NCBI GenBank assembly: GCA_029168955.1 | Contig: JAPDOI010000021.1 | Location: 61,001-125,000 of the forward strand | From: Aplectana chamaeleonis | Taxonomy: Eukaryota > Nematoda > Chromadorea > Rhabditida > Cosmocercidae | Length of the DNA stretch: 64,000 nucleotides | Direction of reading: 5' to 3' | Part shown: piece after piece, positions 55,529 to 64,000 of the stretch | How positions within the stretch are numbered: the stretch's first letter is position 1 | Layout of the letters: each line of letters begins with the position of its first letter | The notes under the pieces: model-generated | The model's database searches: none | What the model was told of the DNA's origin: nothing | The model's input: the letters and a program-made list of their open reading frames with translations, nothing else | Position numbers and translations under genes: made by a program

Positions 55529-56690
55529 ATTTTTATGCCCTGAGGGCACATAGGTGCGGTTACGGGCGCGGAACCCTCATTTTGAATACGAATGTCCGCA
55601 TGTGAAAACGCACACAAAATTTCATGAACGCAGCTTCAAGCCCAAGAGCACTACAAGAGATGGGTGGAGCCTGTTTTCCATAGGTGCGGTTTCAGGCATG
55701 AAAACCACATTTAGTAATTGAATATCTGGATGCGAAAACCCACTCAAAATTTCATGGACAAAGCTCTAAGCCGATCAGCGCTACATAGGGTGGACGGAGC
55801 CTGTTTTCATGCCCTGAGGGCACATAGGTGCTGTTTCGGGCAAGAAAACCGCGTATAATAATTGGCTATCCGGATTTGAAAACGCACCCAAAATTTCATG
55901 GACGCAGGTTTAAGCCGAACAGCGCTACATAGGGTGGGGTCCATGAAAAAATCGATAGCTGTGAAATATTTACGAGTCTTTAACGAAATTTGAATCAGGG
56001 AGTTTCGCGTTGCTACAAAGTGCGGAAAACTTAGTCACGGACCCAAGTAATCAATTTCATTCTTTTAACCGATTGAGAACGGTCTTTGAAGACCCATTTT
56101 TAGTTGTGATACAATCGATTGTATCACACCTAAATCCGTACAATTTAGGTGGGATACAATCGATTGTATCACACCTAAAAATGGGGCTTCAAACACCGTT
56201 TTTAACCGGTTAAAAGAATTAAATCAATTATTTGGGTCCGTGACTAGGTTTTCCGCACGTTTGTGGCAACGCGAAACTCCCTAATTCAAAATTCGTTAAA
56301 TACTTGTAATTCTTTAACAGCTATCGATTTTTTCATGGACCCCACCCTATGTAGCGCTGTTCGCCTTGAAGCTGCGTTCATAAAACTTCGGGTGCGTTTT
56401 CACTTCCGGATAGCCAATTACTATACGTGGTTTTCATGCCCGAAACGGCACCAATGTGCCCTCAGGGCATGAAAACAGGCTCCGCCCACCCTATGTAGCG
56501 CTGTCCGGCTTGAAGCTGTGGCCATGAAATTTTGGGTGCGTTTCCACATACGGATCATTTACTAAATGGAGTTTTTTGCCTGAAACCGCACCCATGTGCC
56601 CTCAGGGCCTGGAAACAGGCTCCGCCCACCCCATATAGCGCTGATCGGCTCAGAGCTTCGTCCATGAAATTTGGGGTGCGTTTTTGATCC
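55529..56690. mobile_element. 1.15-kb palindrome with repeated 130-bp subunits
   Basis: The left half has three units starting near 'tgccctgagggcacataggt' (55535, about 55670, 55800); the right half has the same units inverted (56350-56680). The centre (about 56100-56180) contains two copies of the palindrome 'gatacaatcgattgtatc'. No coding capacity. Confidence 0.88.
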
Positions 56691-57476
56691 CCTTGTAGGC
56701 GGAAATTCGCTGTACTTCGTCTGAAAAAACCACTATAAGACGTACGACTCCCCATTAAAAACCAAAATTTCATCTTCAAAGAAAGAAGCTGAATTCCTGA
56801 TAGAATTCCCCACAAATTGTCACAGTTTCATTTCCCAACCCGACTGCATACAAGGATTTAGGCGAGGCAAGGTGGTGGACGTTGGCAAGCCACGTTGGCA
56901 AATTGCAGGGTTTTCGCCATGGTTATCCACCCCTTCAGCAATAGAATTTCGAACCACCAAGTTTTCAAAATTTGAGGTGATGGGACTGCGTGAAAATTTG
57001 TATAAAGCTTGTCCTCGTAGCCTCTCAAACTTCTGAACTTCTATTCAATAAGTTATAGGTCTATACAATAACTTCTGAACTTCTATACAAAAACTTCTGA
57101 ACTTCTATACAATAATTTTGTATTACGATGTAGTTAACGCTCCCTAATCTGAATGCCGCGCCGCAAGCGCTGAAACTACGCATCATCAATTCAAATGTTC
57201 CACCAGCCCTCCTCATCACTTCTCCCTTTCTCAGAACGTCCGAGGGCCCTGCACTCGCGGTTTCTGTATCGGCCCTCTGTCTCATAAACGGCGCGAGGTC
57301 CGGACATTATCGTGAGAAGGGCGCGAAGGCTCGACGCTTCAAATTATTGCAGTATCACCATCAGTAGTTCTCGCTTATTCATCGCTCGCGTGGAGGCGAA
57401 GACGCATTTTTCGAATTCTTCTTGTAGACTGTTGTCACCAAAAAAATGACGTCACCGACAAAGCAAAACGTCTATA
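56691..57476. other. No firm gene; weak coding hint on minus strand
   Basis: A triplicated 'aacttctgaacttctataca' phrase (57025-57110). A 38-codon minus-strand frame (about 57313-57197, MSGPRAVYETEGRYRNREC) looks protein-like but lacks splice support. Confidence 0.3.
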
Positions 57477-57657
57477 ATAATTGGGGTGGTGGCCATCGTG
57501 TATCAACACCCCGAAACGGGGGACGAGCGAGGTTCCTGATTGGACGCAACACGGACTAGCTCCGCCTTGAGTCCAATCAGGAACCTCGCTCCTCCCCGTT
57601 TCTCCCGCCTCCTCAGGGGTGTTGATACACGATGGCCACAACCCTAATAATTGTAGC
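57477..57657. repeat. Hairpin MITE, 180 bp
   Basis: 'ggccatcgtgtatcaacacc' and 'gaggttcctgattgga' on the left pair with 'tccaatcaggaacctc' and 'ggtgttgatacacgatggcc' on the right. Confidence 0.85.
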
Positions 57658-58029
57658 CCTCTAATCGTAGTACAGTTTTTCGCGCATGCGTAAAATGCAA
57701 GGTATAGCAAAAAATATGCCATAGAATGCTTTCTGACCTGAAAAAAAAAACCTGAATAAGCAAGCTTTTTTCAGGTTTCATACACCGGTAAAATTCAGCC
57801 CATCACCCAGAATCCACGCAGAGGTCTCGCATTTGGACGAATTGTAACCCGCAGCCGTCGTGAGGGTCGTAGGAGCGTCTCTTGGGGGGGGGTGGGGGAG
57901 GTGTCGTTACATTTTTCGAAATTTTGGACATGGTCTGACCACCCAAGGGGGGGGGTCGTAAGTATTCCGCGTCCTTGCCAACGGGCTTCTGGACCCTGAT
58001 TAGAAGCCTTTAATTAATGCGGCTTCCCT
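57658..58029. other. No gene recognised
   Basis: Contains poly-A (57740), two poly-G runs (57884, 57949) and nothing supportable. Confidence 0.35.
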
Positions 58030-58424
58030 AAAGGCAGCATACACGCTTGTAAACGTAGTTGAGATAACTACGGAAATAGAATGATATGGCTCAGAACACA
58101 ACGCCTACGCATTTTGAAGCGTCAATAACGACTCATAGTGGCGCTACACGAGTGGTAAGTTGGCCGTCTTTGTCACCGCCCTCTGTATTTGCCGTCCTCC
58201 TGCAAAACAGGGGTGGTGGGCCATTTCCACCGTCCTCGATATGTGTGGTTTACCTATTGTACCCATTACACCACCCACCATGGTCGAGATAAGAGGACAA
58301 ATGAAAAATACAGGAGCGGGGCCAACTTCTTACCCTTGTAGCGACATTTTTTCCGTTTTTGACCCTTCGAAATGCGTAGGCGTTATGTTCTGGACCATAC
58401 CATTCTATTTCCGTAGCCGTTCTT
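58030..58424. mobile_element. Foldback element (family 3 end)
   Basis: Starts AAGGCAGCATACACGCTTG. Left-arm blocks ('gcctacgcattttgaagcgt', 'taagttggcc') pair with the right-arm 'cttcgaaatgcgtaggcgtt' and 'ggccaacttcttac'. The left flank is CTAA rather than TTAA and the right terminus is eroded. Confidence 0.65.
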
Positions 58425-59014
58425 GCATTTGCTTATGCGCGAATTGATTGCGGTAATTTTCCTGTTCGTAATTTTTCTTGGATTTATTACCCAGTTGCGA
58501 TTCCTCTAGGTACATAGTCGAACAGCAAAACAAGGAAACAGGCTTCTGGCTTTTGCGAACCTCATCAGGTCCAACTTTTCATTTCATTTCACAACCATTT
58601 CGTGCACAACGGTTTTTCCTTATTGTATCACTTTTGATCGAAAATATGAGACTGATGGGGTCAAAATGTTATTAGATTAGATTAGATTCATTACGACATT
58701 TAAGACGTCGTGAAAAAAAAGGAAACAAAATAACAATAATCCTGCGATACTGCAAAAAGAGCACGTGGACTGCAACAATGAGATGCTAAATGGAGGAAAA
58801 AAATTCCTTCAAATTAGTTGCTTTCTAGTAAACCTGTTAAACACGCATCACTAACTGCTGAGCAACTTGGCTTCAGCAAAACGTTTAAACACGACGATGT
58901 GTTCATATGTGCAGTGTTCTGCATCAACTGGCTGTAAACATTAGCTGCTCTAATAGCAAAAGCATGATCAGCTATGTTAGATCGTGCTCGGGCTGCGAAA
59001 CCCTTATACTGTTC
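58425..59014. other. No gene recognised
   Basis: AT-rich with an ATTAG triplet run at 58671-58690. No gene or RNA supported. Confidence 0.35.
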
Positions 59015-59408
59015 ACTGTCCATGTACGACTTTCAATAAATCTCGGCATTGGCAACGTTGATATTGGCAGATGTTATGTGCAGCTTCAAACCGAGTATGA
59101 TACAGATTTATTCGGCTGACGTTTGTGCGTCTTCGCCTTCTTCGGAGCCTGGAAAGTTGAGAGCAATTTGAAAAACTACTCGATCAAGCGTCATTTCATT
59201 CAACAGATTCGCCTTCAGTGGGAGGCCGGACCACCCACGACGCGAAGAGGTAAGGAAAAAACAGACCAACCTTAGACTGTGAGCCGACGAGCTCAACGCG
59301 TCACCCTCATATGTAGACAAACGCAGGGGATGAGACTCGCGCCCCGGGCCCCCTGATATATGGTAGCGACCTGCCTTAAAGGACCACCTAGGGCGACTGA
59401 TTAAGGTG

Positions 59409-62400
59409 TCATAGCCCGCAGAGGTCCATGTAAGGCGCCAAATCTTGGGTAATTGCGACGCACTCCTCCCTGCGATTGATTTTTGGATTCCTTGCAGCGA
59501 TCCAAAATGCCTCGAGCGTTTTGCGCGCAGAAATGTCAGCCTTGCGCGCTAAGATAATTACCGTGATTTCAAATAGCGCATTGCCATGTACGCGGACGCG
59601 GTGGTCTCCTTAGGCGTGGAAGTTTTGGACTTATTAAGACCGCAGAGGTGCTCTTTTATTCTAAGACAGCTCTTTTATTCTAAGACAGAGTGGTCTGCCC
59701 GTCTCACCAATGTACTCTTCCTTGCAAAGCTGACATGAAATGAGGTACACAACCCCAGAGATCATGTCTTCCGAAGAAGCAGACCAGACATGAAGGAGTT
59801 GTACAAAGACGGTCGTACAGACGGTTACGTGTCAGCTGTTTTTTGAGAGTAGGCGGTGGGATCTCGACTAATCTGACCAAATCCTCCAGATTAGCCTTTC
59901 GGATGCATGCTCGATTTTCAGTGCTTAACTCGTCAGAGATGAAGGACAGACAAAAAGGTATTTTCGTACTACCGTCATCGCGTTGATCACATGCATAGCG
60001 TCGTCTCTCTTTTCTGACCTTCCATATCGCCGGGGCGTATCCGTTAGCAATCGCTATAGATTTGGCCATTTCAATAGAAACTGACTTCTCCTCAATACCT
60101 GATAACACAGAAGCTGCTGTCTTGAACATACCACATACGATTGCCCTTTTCATTCTCCTGGGGTGGACCGAACTGCAATGAACGATTATATTTTTGCTAG
60201 TCGGCTTCCGATACCACTTTGTCCGGCATACTCCTCGAGAGATGTGAACTTCCACATTCAGAAAGGCTAGCCAATTGTCCTTCGGAGTTTCTCGAGTAAA
60301 TTTGATATCCTCTGATTGCTGGTTCGAAATTTCAAAACATTGGTCCATCTCATATTGGGTAGAGCACACGATAAAACAGTCATCTATATAGCGGCTATAC
60401 AGCATTAGAATCAGGGATGTGCGGCAAACAATTTTCAGATTTCGGCAATCGGCAAGAAAATCCTAAAAACGGCCGGCAAACGGCAATCGGCAAACGGCAA
60501 AAACCTCATTCTATAGATTGACCCAAAAGTTATTCACATGTGCTACTTTTTTTCCTTTTTTTCAATACTTATGTCAACATTCTAATAATTCCAGTTCTAG
60601 GAACTAGTTCCATTTCAAAGCACGGCATGAACAAAAACAAGACATGTGGGACCTCATGGAAATAAAAAAATCGCCACTGCGGCTTCGCGATGAAGAGTGG
60701 TTTCCTACAGGCACCGAAGCGGCACTATCGCGGAGTCGCAGCGGCAAAGTCGTGGCGGCCCCGCTATAGTGCCGCTGCGGCTCCGCGTTAGTGCCGCTGC
60801 CGCTCCACTATAGTGCCGCTGTTGCTCCGCGTTAGTGCCGCTGCGGCTCCGCGGTAGTGCCACCGCGGCTCCGCGGTAGAGCCACCGCGGCTCCGTGGTA
60901 GTGCCACAGCGCCTCCGCGGTAGTGCCACCGCGGCCCGGATAACGGTTAAGCGAACAAAGGGTATTCAGATTACCCGTAGTGCCTACATGGCCGCGAGCA
61001 TAGGCGGCGTTTCCTTTCAATGTTTTGCCGAGTTTTGCCGGCAAAATAACAAAAATTTCGGCAAACGACAAACGGCAAAAAAGCCCCCAAAATGGCCGGC
61101 AAACGACAAACGGCAATTGCCGCACATCCATGATTGGAATACTATCCAAAATGGGACTTTCTACTTTCGACATGAAAGAGACTGCCAGAATCGGAGCTAA
61201 CCGTTGTCCCATCGCGAGTCCTCTTATCTGCTTGTAATACTCTCCATTCCACCTGAATATGTTGCATTTCAGACACTCATTGAGCAGTGTCATGACCTGT
61301 CCGATGTTGAGGCCGTATAGATTGACGTTAGACTGCTGCTCGCTGAGGATCTCGAAAACGGCCTGTAAGGCGTTGTCCTTAGGCACATTTGTGTGAGAGG
61401 TCACATCGAACGATTCCATCACGCAGTTATCGTCCATACTGACTTCGCGAAGCTTCTCGAGGAAACTGAGTATTAGGCAAGTGTGCTGGAACAAATTTGA
61501 GAAGCTGAACAAGAACCACATTGAGAAACCATGATATTCTATCTGTTGGACCACCCACGTTGCTGATTATAGGTCGAACTTTAAAACACGTTGGATCCTG
61601 GCTATCTGCCCTTCCTGGAGGCAGTTTATGGGTCTTGATGAGTACGTACAGTACAGGACAAGTAGGAAGCTCATATTTCAACCTGCTGACTATGTGTCCG
61701 GGTAGATTAGCTGCCTTCGCGACTTTGGTCCAGTTTCGAAATAGCCGGCGATACTGCTTCGCGTACTCCTCTGCGGTAGAGTGATCATACGAGCAGCGAT
61801 CTTGAAGATGTAGTCGTGTGATTTCCTTGTCTAGAGACTGTGGCAGTACTACAAACTCTCCACCTTTGTCACTGACGCTGATTCTTACTGCTCCAGATGC
61901 TGTGAGATCCCTGATTTCCCGCAAGCCGCGCTTTTGCCCAACGCTAAGATTACAACCGCTGCGTTTGCCTATAAATCGCTTAAGTACCATAAGCAAAGAG
62001 GTAGAAAATATGCGGAACTTTGCGTATGTCGCGCTATCAGGGTCCTGCGGCCTGAGAAAATTGCAGGGAAATGGAGGGGCTGGGACGGCTGAAATACTAT
62101 TACCACCCTGACCACTGATCCGCGCACCGACTTTCGCATATCCTCGCAGGCGATCCTGCAATGATTGGAGACTGCCAACAATTTTACGCGAAACGCTGTG
62201 ACAAAGAAACTGATTGGGGCGAAGCTAGGACCCAAATCCAATGCGGAGAGCGCGTCACTGGACAGATTTGTGTCGCCGATCACGGTGACCCTGGGGCTTC
62301 GCTCCTCCTCTCCCATCCGTCCTTCTCCGAGGTTAAAATTCACGGTTGCGCCACTGTTTTGGTTACCCCCACCGCCTCGCTTCCGATCAAGCAACACACT

Positions 62401-62796
62401 GAATTTTCTCTGAAGTTTTACTTTGACGCTAGAACGAATAGAATCACAAATACTTCTCGACTCACCCACTATTCTTCTCCAAAGGTGGTTCGGCACGAAT
62501 CGTTCACAGCACAATTCTTTAGATATACACTTCCTAAGCATAGAATACATAGTATCTTGCTTGCTTTGGAGAGCCATCTTCAGAATACGCATCTGGATAA
62601 CGTGCAGTCGTTTGTCCTCCTTTGGTTTGCCGCAAACTTGATGCAACCGCTTTGTTGAAATGAAGGCTGGGATCACTTCGTTGTCACGGCATCGGCGGAG
62701 AAAGTGAATGCCCTGCTTTGCTACGACGGTCTTCTGCCTTAGCGAGAGGGTTTCTATGACAAGTCGTTTGCAATCAGCTGGTACATCTCTAATCAC
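59409..62796 (-). pseudogene. Penelope RT plus GIY-YIG endonuclease, broken
   Basis: Penelope RTs are related to telomerase and prime at a nick made by the linked endonuclease. In order: an N-terminal basic/coiled region (62796-61969); a shift into the frame from 62161 with DKGGEFVVL, YVLIKTHKLP and FKVRPIISNVGG; then FDVTSHTNVP and GLAMGQRLAPIL (61410-61190). After the hAT insertion, the catalytic RYIDDCFIV follows, then thumb WYRKPTSKN (60405-59704). The GIY-YIG region appears in another frame at about 59750-59650 (VYLISCQLC, EEYIGETGR with R and E-H spacing as in PLE nucleases), where a 19-bp tandem duplication adds a stop. The last segment (RKTLEAFWI, INRREECVAI) ends at 59409. Excluding the insert it is about 890 codons, normal for the family. 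Confidence 0.9.
60412..61132. mobile_element. hAT-type MITE with 22-bp array, inside Penelope RT
   Basis: Termini CAGGGATGTGCGGCAA and TTGCCGCACATCCATG. 8-bp target duplication ATTAGAAT/ATTGGAAT (60404-60411, 61133-61140; one mismatch). CAGGG ends and 8-bp duplications are typical of hAT. 721 bp, non-coding, with 'cggcaaacggcaa' iterations at both ends and a 22-bp GTGCCGCTGCGGCTCCGCGG array at 60720-60945. It separates the RT GxMG.. motif from YIDD. Confidence 0.92.
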
Positions 62797-62859
62797 TGTC
62801 CATGTACGACTTTCAGTAAATCTTATACTGTTCTAGTTCGTTCCTCCTCTCGTTCTAGT

Positions 62860-64000
62860 TCGTCTTAGATGGGAAAACTGTTGGAAACCAATCCTAATTT
62901 TTCCGTTTATCAATTTGTAGACCATACAAGCATCAAAAACTTTCCTTCTTGATTCTAACGTAGGCAAGTTGAAATACCTATTCCGAAAATGGGATCTCGG
63001 GATTCTGTTATACAGAAACCCATCTTGATCTACAGCTTTCTAGTGAAGCTATTCTGGCATTTTTTGAGCTTTAGAATATGTCTTCTAATACAAGGGTTGA
63101 AAACAGCTGTCCCACACTCCACGAAAGGCCGAATATAGGTTTTATATGCTCTCAAAAGGACGTCGGTGTTGTCTGTAGAAAGCGCCTTGAACAAATGAAA
63201 TGTACGAAGGTGGACCTTGCTTAGGATATTCTGAATATGACCGGAGAAGTCCAGCTTGTGATCAAACAAAAGCCCAAACCTCTTACTGACCTCGTCGGAG
63301 CAACGATGTTCCCTTCTACGGAATAATTGGAAACCACCTCAGATTTACCCAACCGCAGATAGATAGTCTTGTGCGGAGCCAGAGGTAACTGCCATTCCCT
63401 AGACCAGTGAGATATAATGTCAATTGCAATTTGGATTTCCAAACAATCTGAAGACGTATCAATCTTCCTATACAGCTTTATGTCGTCCGCGTATTGCTCG
63501 CACTCAACGTTAACTGCAGCAAAATTAGAAGGGAAGTCAGCGATGAAAATATTGAACAAGACAGGTGAAAGTACACCTCCTTGAGGAACACCGCCTACTG
63601 CTGGCTGAATTGTGGAAAATGCTGACCCAATTTTGACCTGGAATGTTCGATCTGTTAAATATGCTTCGACCCATCTATTTACTACTGGGTGGAATTGCAG
63701 CTCCTTGATCTTATGCAATAGTTTTTGGTGACTCACCCGGTCAAATGCCTTAGCGAAGTCAAAATATATTACATCACAAGCCCCTTTCTCATCGAGAATC
63801 CTAGACCAACTGTTAACACATTCCAACAGATTTGTTTCAACAGACCTACTTTGACGAACCCATGTTGTGATCCTGGAAAGATGTTATTGTTGTCCAAGTG
63901 AGAGACAATATGCTTTTTCAATATTTTTCCGAAAAGATTACACAATATAGAAGTAATGCTCACAGGCCTATAGTTTCCTGGGTCGCTAGATGGTTCTTTC
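62860..64000 (-). pseudogene. CR1/Jockey-type non-LTR reverse transcriptase, partial
   Basis: The element continues beyond the window end. Minus-strand order: SHLDNNNIFPGSQHGF (about 63880), a frameshift, CDVIYFDFAKAFDRV (palm A), GVPQGGVLSPVLFNIF (palm B), EQYADDIKLYR (catalytic ADD), WQLPLAPHKT, then a shift into FDHKLDFSGHI and a C-terminal CGTAVFNPCIRRHI block ending about 63030. A decayed tail runs to about 62860. Palm motifs are intact; at least two frameshifts inactivate it. The C-terminal block matches the copy at 37260-37514. Confidence 0.9.

Larger units (their letters stand above)
59015..62828 (-). mobile_element. Penelope-like retroelement
   Basis: The ends share 'cactgtccatgtacgacttt' (59017 and 62795), consistent with the terminal repeats of Penelope-like elements. 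Next to the 59-kb copy is a TGACGTTT-containing region (59119). The internal sequence encodes, on the minus strand, a Penelope-type RT followed by a GIY-YIG endonuclease. The element is broken by frameshifts, a 19-bp duplication and a hAT MITE. Confidence 0.9.

Noticed and set aside
57197..57313. Small minus-strand coding exon
   Set aside because: Composition is protein-like but there is no acceptor, donor or neighbour exon to support it.
59015..59160. Hammerhead ribozyme in the Penelope terminal repeat
   Set aside because: Such ribozymes occur in this family, but I could not find the CTGATGA and GAAA core in either strand.

Overview
This is a eukaryotic chromosome segment dominated by mobile and repetitive DNA, most likely from a nematode. 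The candidate host genes have short introns (67-104 bp, one of 452 bp) with TTTTCAG-type acceptors. The repeats are typical of strongylid genomes such as hookworms: many TTAA-flanked MITEs, mariner, BEL/Pao, Ty3/gypsy and CR1-like elements. Placement below phylum is inference. No bacterial operons, rRNA genes or CRISPR arrays were seen.

Layout. 0-9 kb: TTAA MITEs, a hAT-like remnant with a 22-bp GC-rich array, several hairpins, and a mariner copy whose transposase 5' half is replaced by an inverted copy of its own 3' end. 9-14.4 kb: two 440-bp inverted arms enclose a hairpin, a candidate four-exon gene on the minus strand and a BEL/Pao element deleted from its primer-binding site to its integrase. 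15-21.2 kb: a large 42-bp minisatellite in three blocks, separated by two near-identical spacers that each carry a TATA box aimed into the block. 21.9-24.1 kb: two candidate host gene fragments. 25.9-34.4 kb: a complete Ty3/gypsy element (LTRs, 4-bp TSD, gag-pro-pol and an extra 301-residue ORF), itself hit by a TTAA MITE and sitting inside an older repeat. 34.4-41.5 kb: nested TTAA MITEs, a CR1-like fragment, a small two-exon membrane-protein gene and tRNA-like repeats. 41.7-53.4 kb: four more arrays with a 42-bp period, two of them in a segmental duplication. 53.4-59 kb: very long hairpins and a tRNA-like sequence. 59-62.8 kb: a Penelope-like element with RT and GIY-YIG regions, interrupted by a hAT MITE with 8-bp TSDs. 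62.9-64 kb: a second CR1-like RT.

The main theme is a 42-bp repeat superfamily (two 21-bp halves, one half per seven codons) at several dispersed sites. Its subfamilies differ in sequence but keep the period, the orientation-linked reading frame (Val-Gln-Asp-like heptads), higher-order repeat structure and, at one locus, TATA-bearing spacers. Whether it encodes protein, gives rise to RNA or only evolves as satellite DNA cannot be settled from sequence alone. Autonomous transposon genes are almost all broken, so most elements here are relics; the gypsy third ORF and the two-exon membrane-protein gene are the cleanest intact reading frames.
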